Source of the DNA: Hyalomma asiaticum
Lineage: Eukaryota; Arthropoda; Arachnida; Ixodida; Ixodidae
Direction of reading: 5' to 3'
Length of the DNA: 64,000 nucleotides
Assembly: GCA_013339685.2 (NCBI GenBank)
Contig: CM023482.1
Coordinates: 79,633,768-79,697,767, forward strand
A program made the position numbers and the translations under genes. The notes under the pieces were generated by a model. That model saw only the letters and a program-made list of their open reading frames with translations, ran no database searches and was not told the origin of the DNA. Within the stretch, counting starts at the first letter, position 1; every line of letters starts with the position of its first letter. Positions 22,452 to 37,300 of the stretch are shown here, one piece after another.

Positions 22452-22556
22452 TCGTTAAAAACGATGCAGAACAGGGAATAGACAACGTTTCGACAAGTCC
22501 ACTTGTCGAAACGTTGGCTCCTGCGACATTCCCTGTTCGACATCATTTTTAACGAC
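22452..22556. repeat. ~105-bp foldback
   Basis: CAACGTTTCGACAAGT (22483-22498) and its exact complement (22501-22516) meet across 2 nt. Beyond small bulges, AACAGGGAAT pairs with ATTCCCTGTT, and GTTAAAAACGATG with CATCATTTTTAAC. From memory, such words occur in the terminal repeats of arthropod Penelope-like elements. That link is an inference. Confidence 0.65.
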
Positions 22557-22582
22557 CTCGATTCAAGCCTCCATCCCCCTGA

Positions 22583-22725
22583 TTGATTTGTGGGGTTTAA
22601 CGTTCCAAAACCAGCTGTGATTATGAGAGACGCCGTAGTGGAGGTCTCCGGAAATTTCTACCTCTTGGGGTTCTTTAACGTGCACTGACATCGCACAGCA
22701 CACAGGCCTCAACATTTCGCCTCCA
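22583..22725 (-). repeat. 5'-truncated Ruka-type SINE with 15-bp target duplication
   Basis: Tail GATTGATTTGTGGGG and body up to CTCAACATTTCGCCTCCA, without the tRNA-like head. CCTCCATCCCCCTGA is directly repeated at 22568-22582 and 22726-22740. The truncation is therefore original, from incomplete reverse transcription, and is not later loss. Confidence 0.9.
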
Positions 22726-22740
22726 CCTCCATCCCCCTGA

Positions 22741-24073
<1,333 letters not shown>

Positions 24074-24333
24074 TGTGATCTATGGGCCCAGTTCGCATTT
24101 ATCGTTTATCGCCAACAGTTTCGACCACGGGTCCGGTTTTTTTCAAGGCACAGAGAGAAGTGAAGCGCTATAGTCGAGAAACTGATCGGAATAAGAAAAG
24201 GGAGAGAGTGGTACTAGAGGCTGACAATTCATTCCGCAGGTGAGCGTTATGTGTGCTTGCGAGAAGGTTGTGCGGGAGGGAAGACTAGGTGGGCAGATAG
24301 CAACTCGGAGTGGAGGCAAGCAGTGCACTCTCA

Positions 24334-24660
24334 GCGTTTAACACATCGCTGTGATTCCCGTGTAACCATCACTCCAATACGTCTAACCTAACTTATACCG
24401 TAAGCTGAACTATAACCCCCATTGTGCACTCCCTCCACAACATTTAGCGGGGACCTACACGCCGATCCTAATGGCACAGCTGATCGGATACACTATACCA
24501 ATCCTGAACCTGTGCCATGCAATCCCGGTGCTGGTCGAGGCGTATACCTCATCTTTATGCCTCCCTGCCTCACAGCGTTTATCACATCGCTGTGATTCCC
24601 GTGTAACCATCACTCCCACACGTCTAACCTAACCTATATACCGTAACCTGAACTATAACC
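24334..24660. repeat. ~80-bp direct repeat pair, 242 bp apart
   Basis: CACATCGCTGTGATTCCCGT followed by GTAACCATCACTCC and CGTCTAACCTAAC occurs at about 24334-24419 and 24576-24660. Both copies end in CTGAACTATAAC. The TAACCTAACC words resemble arthropod telomeric TTAGG units, but only two or three are present. Confidence 0.65.
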
Positions 24661-24739
24661 TAACCTAACGGGACACGTTAACCGAGACATGCAGGTTTTA
24701 TAGCGGCGCCCCCATGGCTTCATCACATCCTTCAAAGCT

Positions 24740-24850
24740 GCCATCGGCCGCTGAATACGCCGGTACTCGTCCGATTGCCGAAGCTAAGCAGCATTGGGCT
24801 CGGTCAGTACTTGCGAGGGACCCACCTGGGAACACCGAGTGCTGATGGCA
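24740..24850 (+). rRNA. 5S rRNA-like sequence, probably a pseudogene
   Basis: The order matches animal 5S rRNA: GCCATCGGCC start, GCTGAATAC, GGTACTCGTCCGATTGCCGA, AAGCTAAGCAGCATTGGGCT, CGGTCAGTACTT, CCTGGGAACACCGAGTGCTG, ATGGCATC end. The terminal GCCATC pairs with GATGGC, so stem I is kept. About 7 nt are missing after GGCC, where a CATACCA-like word is expected. The stretch after GTACTT is also altered. Length is about 111 nt against about 120. A TTTCTTT run follows. The Pol III internal control words are largely present, so transcription is possible. It could also be the 5S head of a SINE3-type element. Confidence 0.7.
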
Positions 24851-24860
24851 TCTTTCTTTG

Positions 24861-25089
24861 CCCCGCCGCGGTGGCTATGGTACTCGGCTGCTGATTCGAG
24901 GGTCGCGGGATCGAATCCCGGCCGCGGCGGCTGCATTTAGATGGAGGCGAAATGTTGAGGCCCGTGTGCTGTGCGATGTCAGTGCACGTTAAAGAGCCCC
25001 AGGGGGTCAAAATTTCCGGAGCCCTCCACTACGGCGTCTCTCATACACAGAGCTGGTTTTGGGACGTTAAAAACCACAAATCAATCAAA
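24861..25089 (+). repeat. Ruka-type SINE, nearly complete
   Basis: Head CCCCGCCGCGGTGGCTATGG, box B GGGATCGAATCCCGGCC, body GAGGCGAAATGTTGAGGCCC and tail CACAAATCAATCAAAT. It starts ten bases after the end of the 5S-like sequence. I see no target duplication. Confidence 0.9.
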
Positions 25090-25952
25090 TCCTTCAAAAC
25101 ATAACACTTGCTATACAGCCTTCCCTTGTTTCGTTTGTTAACGACTCGCAGCTGTGCACTGTTGTTGCCTATTTGTTTGTTCATACATGCATATACAGGT
25201 GCTACTCACACACCTCTGCGCGTTAGGGGCATCAACAAGCGGTGAATTCGGAAGGATACCGCGTAAGGGCTCCATCTTGTCCACGCTGTACGTCAAGTAA
25301 CGCCTGCAAGCAAGGCTCCGCGAGTTCGACGAGCCGTTGAAGAGTGCGACCGCATGTTACAGGGGCATAGCTGCTCGCGGCCTTGCAGATACGGCTTCTT
25401 TTCATTTCTTTTCTTTTTTCCCAGCGGCTAAGAGGCTTCCACAGTGGCGATGTATCGCACTAACACATTATGCGCACGTATATATATTCGAATGGGCCAA
25501 GAGGGAGTGATCGCCAAGACGAAGTAGGCCCGGGGGAGACAGGTACAAGCTTTCCCACTTGCACGGCGTGCACTGCGTATACCGAACGCAGAGCTGCACG
25601 GAACATTCGACCACGCGAATCAAGGTCGCATACACTCCCTGTAATAGCGTCTGCCACAGTATGCACTCCGTTTTCTTTTTTTTTTTCTTGTACCCTACGA
25701 ATAGACTTAACGCCTCGGTTTAGGAACACCACAAAAGAGGCAAGGAAACTGTTACGTTTCCATCTCCGCACTCACAGCTGTTTTGATGTGAACGTGTTGA
25801 TAACTCGTTAGTTTGCGTGTAGTGTACTCTACATTCTTGATGCAGAGTTTGGTAAGGTTAAATAAAGTTGCCCCGTTCTCGCCCCTCTTTCTCTCTTTCT
25901 TTAATTTCTTGAAACTTAATTCCTACGACTCAACGTTCCTTCTTTCTCTGTC
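25090..25952. other. no recognised feature
   Basis: No supported gene or element. An AATAAAG word lies at 25861. Confidence 0.4.
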
Positions 25953-26178
25953 TTTTTTTTCTTTTTTACAGCGTAAGCTGTTATGAGATCACAACAACGT
26001 TCGTTTTTGCGCCGTAGTTGTCCGCCGCCGCCGCCGCCGGTGTCCGTGACCACTATCGCTGCAAATTTTAGAAAAAATAACCAGGACCGACGAGTATTCC
26101 AACTTGTCGTCTGCCTGGATTCGAACCCAGGCTCTCTGCGTGGCAGTCGAGCGTTATACCACTGAGCTACGCCTGTTT
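25953..26178 (-). repeat. tRNA-Gly-like SINE (family C) with A-rich tail
   Basis: On the minus strand: GTAGCTCAGTGGTATAACGC (box A), an anticodon-loop-like CTGCCAC as in tRNA-Gly(GCC), and box B GGGTTCGAATCC. A body with GATAGTGGTCACGGACACCG follows, then CTCATAACAGCTTACGCTG and an A-rich tail. The acceptor strands do not pair, so this is a SINE head and not a working tRNA. Confidence 0.65.
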
Positions 26179-26424
26179 TTTTTTCTTTATTACATGGAAA
26201 TGACAACTGAAGTTAAAGATCAGGATGAGAACGACTCCACACTCAAAAATCAGGCAAACACACACATGCGTCTAACAAGTGCATCCATTCAGGCGGCGAC
26301 TCCTGAGCCGCATGCACACTTCTTACGTAGGCTACAGTTTCTCGGTAGAATGATCTTGTCGAACGTGGGTTTTCCGCATGGCGATCACACAGTCTTGATC
26401 TCCATAGGCTGTATAAACCGAGCA
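26179..26424. other. no recognised feature; possible LINE 3' region
   Basis: It lies downstream, on the minus strand, of the LINE fragment below. It could be that element's 3' part, but nothing recognisable is coded. Confidence 0.3.
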
Positions 26425-27291
26425 CTATGAACATGTCATAGGGAGGACCGGTATAATCGTTTTGAACGGTAGAAATCGAATTGAGTAAGGAGTGATGTCC
26501 ATGTCCTTTCTAAGAGTTCGCTGGAGAATGTCCCAAAAAAATATTGCATCCGTACAGTCAATAAAACAGTGATCAATTGTTTCTGCGCTTGGACAGAGTC
26601 GACAATTCAAGGACCGCGGCACGAAGCAGCCCTTCGCGTTCAACCAGGTTTTAACGGGAAGTGTTCCCGAATGCAGTTTAAAGAAAAATGTTTTGACACC
26701 GGGAGGTATACACATTTTCGAAACTCTTCTAAGTACATTTTGATAAGGCCGACCTAAATAATGTGTCCGGTACAAAGGATCTGGGAAAATTGAGTCCACC
26801 AGTGCAACAGAAATCGCTTTTCGGTTCGCGGTGAAAATATACTCTAGGCTAAATCTAACTTTCAAGAAAAGGAATGAGTCTACAACTTCCTTGAGGAAGC
26901 CCCAAGGAGCCTGTGAAGTACTTACGACATGTGATGAAACTACTATATTAGGAAGGTGCTGAACCAATCGGACCTGCAGCATTTCGCGTAAAAATGGATG
27001 ATCACATTCACGAAAGAAAAAAAGTCGAGAAACAATTTGCCTAACAAAGAGATGGACTAATCCGAGGCCACCTCGTTCAAGTGGGACGAACAAATTGTCG
27101 CGCCTCATGGATTCATAACTGGAGCTCCAAATAAATGTTGCAAATACACGTGGTTGAAAAAGCATCGCTAAAAGACCTAAACAGGTATAACGTCTGCCGC
27201 GGAATCGCATTAACAAACGTAATGTTACGTTGAAAAATAGTAATACACCGCTACACGACGCGAAAATGGATTGTTTAACGAGGTCGAGGAA
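26425..27291 (-). pseudogene. LINE ORF2 C-terminal fragment (thumb and zinc-binding region)
   Basis: The open frame runs from a stop at 27292-27294 to 26425. From the TTG codon at 27216 it reads, in order, RDNLFVPLERGGLGLVHL (about residues 39-56), KTFFFKLHSGTLPVKTWL (175-192) and CRLCPSAETIDHCFIDC (205-221). The first matches the region after the reverse transcriptase core in non-LTR elements. The last has the C-x2-C-x7-H-x4-C spacing of the zf-RVT type domain that follows reverse transcriptase. Endonuclease and catalytic RT motifs are absent, so the copy is 5' truncated and inactive. The frame is intact for about 290 codons, which suggests a young relic. Clade not decided. Confidence 0.75.
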
Positions 27292-27294
27292 TCA

Positions 27295-27678
27295 TTTGAA
27301 AGAACACAGGGCTGCATGCTTTGTAGCTCTGAACCCATTGGAGGCACTGATATTTATGGCGTAGTGGGTACTTCCCTACTTGGCAAAATGATAAGTTATG
27401 GCGCCGGAGATACCTACCACTTCTACTTGCACTAGTTTCCTCAAGCGTTTAAGGTGGCCTCTAAGAAAGTAGCTCCTCCAGCTTACGCTGTCACTGTCCT
27501 GCGGTTCCGCGCAGGCCTGGCTCTTTTTTTCAGATACGACACAAATTTTGAGTTCCGGAGGTATATAAACGGCGACCTCTACATGGAATGCCACTTGTAC
27601 CTGTAAGGTTTATAAAAGGTAAAAAAACTGAAATGGAACCTTTGTATACCGCAGAACAAAACATATGGCCTATGCAGG
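27295..27678. other. no recognised feature
   Basis: Upstream of the LINE fragment; nothing supported. Confidence 0.35.
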
Positions 27679-27800
27679 TTTTTTTTTTTTTTTTTTTTAA
27701 TAATGATTCGTGCCGGGATCAAACTCAGAACTGACGCTTTTCTACGATGGTCGTTGTCCCATACTATGGAGTCAACAACGAGGCTAAGAGATCGCAGATC
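27679..27800 (-). repeat. tRNA-like retroposon with poly-A (family E)
   Basis: A T-run at 27679-27698 is a poly-A tail in minus orientation. Just inside it, the minus strand has CTGAGTTTGATCCCGGCACG, a box B-like T-arm. A plausible D-arm region near 27775 is degenerate. Probably a short tRNA-derived SINE. Confidence 0.35.
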
Positions 27801-30149
27801 ATGGATGAATGACGAATCGAAGCGTGTATATCGGACGGAAAATACGTCAAGTCCGTTTTGCGAAAACCCGAGAGAACGACGGACTTACGATGCCACTGTG
27901 CCGTGTCCTCTGTATGCACAAGCCTGGGAATCTTTTTTGCCATTTTAATCGACTAGTGGTCATGAAAGGCCAAGATGATTTGAGCTTCGGATGACTTCGA
28001 CGGCTTTCGTATTAATCGTGTCTTCATTTTCATTCAGTGTGCTATGGGTACTCCTGCAGACGATCAGGTTGCCAAAGGCATTGCCACCTTTGATGGCTTG
28101 GAATGAACGCAACCAAGAAAAGATTCCACACTTACTTCAAATATATCATTTTTTTTATAAACAAAAAGACTAGAACATGACTGCATTCAGTACAAATTGA
28201 TCTTTACTTAGACTGTTATGTAGCATACGGTTAATTACTGCATATAAATAAGGCAGGTCAACACATTATCGCCTCCCCTTTTCTAGAATAGAATATTGCG
28301 CAGGATCTGGTAGTGTAAGCTTGACACCCTTAGAGACAGTATATCACGGTTCACGCCTGAATGGGTTACTTGACACGCACATGTGTACACGTGCGCTCAA
28401 CCAATGGGATGCTCTGCTGCGTCTTGCGTTTTCTCTTCAAGTCAATGCAGTGCATTGACTTAATTGGCTCAGCACTAGTCTCAATTCATCGTCTCATCTC
28501 GCGCGGCAGGCTTCTCAGACGATGCCAGATGCCGGCATAAACGAGCACGATGCTAAACACCATGGTTCCCCTCGTGCCACCGGTGCAGCTTTCCTTTCCT
28601 CACGCCATCCGGCGCGGAGAAACAGGGCGCCGAAAGCATGCGCCAGAGGGAAGCGCGCCACCGAGCCGCGCGACACACAGCGCGCGGGCACAATTGGATT
28701 TGCGTGCGGCCGCGTGCAGTAAACAGATCGAAACTTCCTGGTGGCCACGGGCAAGAGGGGAACAGAGAAACATTCACGACGTCATGCGCGCAACCTTCGA
28801 ATGTGCCGTGCCGAGTACCGGTCGGGTTCGCACTCGACAACGGGACAATCAATGCCGAAGGGCGCAGGAGGGGTCACGTGAGCGTGTATTGTTACGCATA
28901 GAAATAAAAATCCACTTCGTATTGTAAGCAAGAACTTACGGCGGAGGTGCTGTGTGTACGTAACTAGCATACACAGTGGCATGTAGATGTGGCACTATAC
29001 ATGCGCTAATGACGGTGATGATTTCTAATCCAGTCCCATTTGTAACTGCGAAGAGTGACATGATAGAACATGCATCGCGTTTTCATTAATTTAACATCAA
29101 ACGTTACGTCCTTCGGACTGTGATAGACGGGGCCATTTTCCGAAGAAGCGATCCCTAAAGGACAATGGCTGTCGTCGCAGGCTTGCAATCTGACGTGAAC
29201 GTCTTTAAAGCATTTCTTTTTTAAACGGCCTTAGAGCCTACAGCGACATTGTGCTTCTTACTCATCACATCCGATTCGCCCCCGGATCATATTTAATTGG
29301 CCGGACAGCTACCTTATTTTATGAAGTGACCGAACAGAATTTCTCGTTCATGGCCCTATATATGTATACAGTGATGCGAAATGTGGATTTCCACGGTAAC
29401 TATACTTCTTAACCGCGATGCCCATGCCGTTTTTGTCTGTCGCTTGCGCGAGCATCACTGACCAACGTCGCAAGCTGTTTCGCCAAGCTATATACGCAGC
29501 CCCGCGCCGGCGGCCGAGCAAGTTAAACCGTATATAGCAACTCGCCCCAGATATGTCTGCCAAGTTTCGACGTATTATACTTCGGGCGCGCGGGCGTTCT
29601 CCCCGTGACATGCACGTGGACGGTAAACAGACCCGTTCCCACTGCGCATGCAGCAGCTCGTCCCAAGGCCCACTGTGTCACGACCGGGCAGCGCCCCTGT
29701 CCCGAGCATATATGTATGCATGCACGTGGTTTAACCTCGAGCACAAATAATTGGTCTCGTACACGCGCTCCTAACCTTTCATCTCCCCCGCCCCGTCACC
29801 TTGGGTGCGCATATGCCCCAGTGAGCAATTACCAGGATGGATGAGCGCCGATTTCCAAAGGAAACGCGGAAGTGGCCCCCTATAATATAGACGTAATGCG
29901 GGTAACTAACTTGCAGTGCACACTTCCACTGCGCGCTGAGGGACCCTCGATCAATGAGTCTTTTTTTCTTTAGTTTTTCTTTCTTTCGTTCTTGACGAAA
30001 AAAGCTCATTCTACAAATATAACTTGGTCTTCGTGCATCTCCTTGAACGCGGTGTTTACGTGGTCCCACAGATGGATTGTCATTTTTGTTTATCAATGAG
30101 CCAGACATCGCTTGTGAGAGATAGCTTTCTCTGTTTCTCTCTTTCTCTC
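27801..30149. other. no gene recognised
   Basis: GC-rich and CpG-rich at 28500-28900 and 29450-29830. Frames there overlap on both strands. No known domain, RNA or element end is seen. Confidence 0.4.
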
Positions 30150-30156
30150 TGTGTGT

Positions 30157-30214
<58 letters not shown>

Positions 30215-30218
30215 AACA
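30150..30218. repeat. (TC)n(AC)n compound microsatellite
   Basis: A short TG run, about 17 TC units and about 10 CA units. Confidence 0.9.
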
Positions 30219-31326
30219 CACGCGCGCGCTGTTTTCCTTTTTGTATGCGTTTTTTTTTTCATTGATTTATTGACTTATTTATACCACTGTATCAGTTATG
30301 TTCGTTAAACTGTGCGTCCTAACCAAAGTGCACAACCGTGACGCCAGGCAGCTGAATATACCTATACATATACATGCTACGTATACAAATCGTCAAGGTA
30401 AGTTAGGCGGGGGCTGTACCGCGTATGCTACGTTGAATTCAGAAAAAGCGACAAAGCGAACGCGGTTAAATCTTTACAGCCGTGCATATACCGTCAAACA
30501 CAGTGCGCTACATTCACACATGTAAACAACACATGAAGCGTGATAAAATGTTTATACATAGCGATATATATACAAATAGGCTTGAAGAGATGCCCTGTCA
30601 GTGACCCAGTTGTATGCGAGGAGCAATATACTCGACCCATTTTCACTATGAGAGAAAATCGTGGCCCGTGAGAAACCCGGCGGACGGTATAACACGATTA
30701 ATCTCTGACCGCCTTCAGCACCGATTAAGGGCAGCTGTGTGCCCCGCAGGCTTCGCTAAACAGATTAGTGGAGCCACCATGACAGCTTCTTTTGTTTACA
30801 CCTAGAACCCGTTTCAGGGAAGCAAATAGAGGCCTTCGTCGTAAGAGACTTTTAACATATCGTCATACGAACCACGAATTTCAGGCAATCCGTTTGCAGA
30901 CGCCTGTGTGACTGTGTTGGCTATTATTCGCACATGTGTAACATTCCGAGTGATTTTTTAATTTATTCTTTGAGCTCTAAGGCAAGTTTTGGTGCCACAT
31001 TTGTTCCTGCTGGCTTTTATAGCTGTTTCTTATCGATTACAGTCCGCACCTAAGCGGACGTACTTATTCTCATGAATCTGTACGAAGCCTACCGCTACGT
31101 TGAGTATAAATAACAAGTATAGTACCAACAAAGGGACTTAGGTAACCAATGCATGCTTACCGATTAAGTATAGTACATGTACGTGCTCCTCTATTCTACG
31201 TAACAACGATAAAAACAAACAAACAAACAATGTCCTTGCCAAACAAATTTCTTGCATAATATGTGAACATATATATTTCGAATGCATGTTTTCACGAATG
31301 AATAATATTGCTTTAATGTGTCGCTA
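30219..31326. other. no recognised feature
   Basis: AT-rich unique-looking DNA. Confidence 0.4.
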
Positions 31327-31548
31327 TAGGGCCCGGACCCCTCCTGAAATTTCGGCTGGGGGGTAGTGTTAATAACATGGTGCAGTGCTAATAACATAGA
31401 ATTTAAACCTATTAATAACATTGCATTTAAAAGATTACTTAATGTACATACTGCCATTTTTACCGGAAATGAATAATGAAAATAGATGTCTTTTTGTCAC
31501 ATATCAAGTGGGCTCTCCCCTCGAAAAAAGATCCTGGCTACGGGCCTG
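31327..31548. mobile_element. hAT-like MITE, copy 1
   Basis: Starts near AGGGCCCGGACCCCTCC and ends with ATCCTGGCTACGGGCCTG, roughly inverted ends. The core GGGGGGTAGTGTTAATAACA, AGTGCTAATAACATA and TTGCATTTAAAA recurs at 44965-45040. The CAGGCCCGTAGCCAGGAT-type terminus is one I associate with hAT MITEs. The target duplication is not clear, and there is no ORF. Confidence 0.6.
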
Positions 31549-33987
<2,439 letters not shown>

Positions 33988-34083
33988 GTGTGTTTGTCCT
34001 AATGCCGGGAAACAATAAACATAATAGTGTGGGTAACAGGACAAACGTAAGTAATTAATTTTAGGTAGGACTTGCACATGTAA

Positions 34084-34104
34084 AGAGAGAGAGAGAGAGA
34101 GAGA
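34084..34104. repeat. (GA)n run, possibly the 3' end of a minus-strand LINE
   Basis: About ten GA units followed by ACACTTTAATGATGAACC. In reverse this reads as a 3' untranslated end closing in (TC)n, like the LINE scrap at 17.7 kb. The link is tentative. Confidence 0.4.
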
Positions 34105-34400
34105 ACACTTTAATGATGAACCGGAGATGTCAGCCTGGTTAATCGCCTGGCTTGCTACTCCAGGTACTTTGCGGTGATTATGATATTTACAGTGATCACA
34201 TCTAACATAACACGTACATACGGTCACACTTACTCACACACTCATATATACATATATACACTATAACTCAGTTTACAGCGTTTCATTGAGGCATGTTGCC
34301 CGTAGAAACGCTATCAGCGCCTTGGTGCTACGTAGCGGGTAACCATTGCACTATTAGGGCTTTACGTAATGGGGACCTGCCAAAAGGTTTCGGTCTGTCT

Positions 34401-34637
34401 GCGCCGCTGCGGTCTGGTGGCTATGACACTCGGCTGCTTATCCGAAGGTCGCGGGATCGAAGCCCGGCCGCGGCGGTTGCATTTCGGTGGGGCGAAATGT
34501 TGAGGCCCCTGCACTGTGAGATGTCAGTGCACTCGTTAAAGAACAGCAGGTGCTCGAAATTTCCTGAGCCCTCCACTAGGGCGTCTCTCATAATCACACC
34601 TCGTTTTGGGGCGTAAAACCCCAGAAATCAATCAAAT
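34401..34637 (+). repeat. Ruka-type SINE, diverged, full span
   Basis: Head GCTGCGGTCTGGTGGCTATG, box B GGGATCGAAGCCCGGCC, body GGGGCGAAATGTTGAGGCCC and tail CAGAAATCAATCAAAT. Several substitutions suggest age. Confidence 0.85.
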
Positions 34638-35077
34638 TTGTCTCTGTGTGTCTCGTGTTGGAGTATGCCTATATACCATGACGTACGTTGTGACGGGTTT
34701 CCTGATCATCTGTCCGCCCTTCAATTCATGAGTATGTCGACGGGCTTGCGTAATTATTATTGTTATTTTGGTAAGCGGCCTCATAGTTTATGATCTTTCT
34801 TGCCGAGTTCGATAAAGATCAACGAACCTGACGACACGGACAACATGCAACGACGACGTGCAGGTTGACGCATAAAAAATGCTACCTCAGGCCGGTGTGC
34901 GCTCGGTCGAGCGGCGCGACGGCGCTGTTTGGTCATTTCTTGCTCCATGGTTCGGCCGAACGGGCGGGCAGCGAGTCCGCATCGCCATTCGAAAACATGT
35001 TTACCACGCATATACGCCGGCGCGCCGCGCCAACCACGCGAGCAGCGCCGACTGTGCGTCTATGCTTCTAGGAGCGC
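34638..35077. other. no recognised feature
   Basis: GC-rich toward 34900-35060; nothing supported. Confidence 0.35.
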
Positions 35078-35079
35078 GT

Positions 35080-35123
<44 letters not shown>

Positions 35124-35125
35124 TC
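35078..35125. repeat. (TTTC)n microsatellite
   Basis: About eleven TTTC units. The complementary motif (GAAA)n is at 41018-41088. Confidence 0.9.
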
Positions 35126-35926
35126 AGACACATACTTAGCCCCATGGTCGGCGATTGCACAGCACCTCCCCCCCCCTTACCCTTCCCTTTATTTATAAAT
35201 TTTTTTGAAGCATATACACTCCCCCTTCGTAGAACAGGAGGCGCACGAACCTCTGTCTCTCTTTTTTTTTTTAAATAAGTGTAATTGAAGGAGAGGTTGG
35301 TCCCTTTATTTTCTTTCACAAGATTACACGAGTATTCTGAATAAGAATATCCGGAATACCAGTATGCAGAACCAACCGTATAGAAACACGTTCCTCGAAT
35401 ATTCCGGCAACGGAATGTCCGTGTACGCGTGCTTCGCACGCCTCCATGTCAGTTTCCGAGTATCGAAGTGAGCACCGCAAATAACATTGTCTCTGAAAGC
35501 AGCAAACGAAGGAAATTCTAATAATTAATTAATAATTAATTAGCGGGATCATACATAATCATGACGTTGGTGAGTGAATTTCGTTCTCTTCCGGTTATTC
35601 AACGCGACAAGGACACGATCTATACGTATAATACACCACCTTTCGGCTCTGCCATAATGGCATTTTCAAGCATTCTTTCCTTTTCTTTTTTTCCGCGAAC
35701 AGTCACGCGACTAGAATGATCTTTGCCAGACGCGTTGTTATAACAGATTTGCTGTTATTTCCATCCCTTGTTGATGGCTGGAGCACACCTGTTTGTTGTA
35801 ATTCACCTTTCACGTTCCTTTTTTCCTCCGTACACTACTACATTGAAGTAACTTACCTGTTCCATAAATGCACTGATCACTGAAGCACACTTTATTCTAT
35901 TTCTAATAGTGTTGCTCCTGTTTGTA
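35126..35926. other. no gene; possible retroposon tail at 35262-35312
   Basis: A T-run followed by AAGGAGAGGTTGGTCCCTTTA resembles 52202-52250 (T-run, then AGGAGAGGTTGGTGCCTTTA). Both look like poly-A-tailed 3' ends of the same retroelement in minus orientation. ATTAATTAATAATTAATTA lies at 35522-35541. Confidence 0.35.

Positions 35927-36002
<76 letters not shown>
35927..36002. repeat. (TTA)n microsatellite
   Basis: About 25 uninterrupted ATT/TTA units. Confidence 0.95.
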
Positions 36003-36554
36003 TTACAGCTACCTGCCTTTCTTTCTTTCTCTCTTGCTAATGTCTTCCCACTAACACACATATTTGTCATAGTTGCTTGCTCTCCCACACTGTCTTTCAC
36101 TCTTTTTTTTAATTCAACAAAAGCGCATAAATTAACGGAATCTTAAATCACCCACGACTCGAAATGCCGGCGAACGATATATGTAAGCATCTTGCGCTTA
36201 CATGCAAGCTTTGCTGCGGCAGCCGCCTCCTATGCTTCGCGGTTCTTACGCAATGCTTTCTCGTGCATCTTGGGAAAGTTCAGCATGAGTGATCGGTGTT
36301 ACTTCCCAAAAGCCAGCGACAAGGAAGCGCCAGAGCGCGGCGACAATCCCATATGCGCGTCCTAGTCCTTATATTAAAAAGGAAAATAAGAAGAAATCGT
36401 TTCTTGGGATATGAACAATTCTCGCCGAGATGTGTTTTGCCCATTCGTGCAGCTGTCACTAAAGCGATACGCGGTTTGTTCGATCTGTCTCTTTATTGCA
36501 ATTTTTGTTTCTTGTGCTTCCTTTCTTTGAAATTCGATGCATTTCTAAGCGACA
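36003..36554. other. no recognised feature
   Basis: T-rich unique-looking DNA; nothing supported. Confidence 0.35.
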
Positions 36555-36581
36555 ACACACACACACACACACACACACACG
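36555..36581. repeat. (AC)n microsatellite abutting a SINE
   Basis: About twelve AC units directly before the Ruka head. CACACGC occurs on both sides of the SINE and may be a short target duplication. Confidence 0.85.
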
Positions 36582-36806
36582 CCCCGCCACGGTGGTCTAG
36601 TGGTTATGGCACTCGGCTGCAGATCCGAAGGTCGCGGGATCGAATCCCGGCCGCGGCGGCTGCATTTCGATGGAGGCGAAATGTTGAGGCCCGTGTGCTG
36701 TGCGATGTCAGTGCACCAGGTGGTCGAAATTTCTGCAGACCTCCACTACCGCGTCTCTCATAGTCAGAGCTGGTTTTGGGACGTTAAACCCCACAAATCG
36801 ATCAAC
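36582..36806 (+). repeat. Ruka-type SINE with a small internal deletion
   Basis: Head CCCGCCACGGTGGTCTAGTG, box B GGGATCGAATCCCGGCC and tail CACAAATCGATCAA. The usual CGTTAAAGAACCC is deleted (GTCAGTGCACCAGGTGGTCG). Otherwise close to consensus, so fairly young. Confidence 0.92.
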
Positions 36807-37096
36807 TCACACGCACAATTTCGCCTCTCAAGCCGTCACCTTGATGCTTTCTCTCCAGGCCCTCCCGTTCAATTTACAACAAAATTGGCGTGACATACGA
36901 CCTCAAGATATATGACGAACATGAATGATTTGTTTTAACATTAATAACGACATAATTGTCGCGAATGCCATGATTTGTAATAACAATACGCTCCCGTCGC
37001 CCCCCCCCCCCCTCCCCCCTTCTTTTTTTCACACCATCACGCATAACCGAGACTACATAGACAATATTATTTTCCCTTTTACTGAGTGATTATCTA

Positions 37097-37300
37097 GAGT
37101 TCCCAAAAGCACGCCATGATTATAACAAACGCCGTATAGTGGAGGGCTCCGGCAATTTCAACCACCTGGGCTTCTTTAACATGCACTGGCGTCGCACAGC
37201 ACACGGGCCTCAACATTTCGCCTCCATCGAAATGCAGCCGCCCCGGCCGGGATTCGATGCCGCCACCTTCAGATCAACAGCCGAGTGCCCGGCGGGGCTG
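37097..37300 (-). repeat. Ruka-type SINE, missing tail and outer head
   Basis: In reverse: GGCTTCTTTAACATGCACTGG, GGGCCTCAACATTTCGCCTC and CGGCCGGGATTCGATG. It ends in a disrupted head, AGCCGAGTGCCCGGCGGGG, with about 20 bp of head lost. Confidence 0.85.

Noticed and set aside
22483..22516. Hammerhead ribozyme in the foldback
   Set aside because: A CGAAAC-like word is present but I cannot find the CTGATGA core in the right position.
24640..24675. TAACCTAACC words as a telomere
   Set aside because: Only two or three units and no array.
26102..26176. Functional tRNA-Gly gene
   Set aside because: The acceptor strands do not pair, and a SINE body plus A-rich tail follow.
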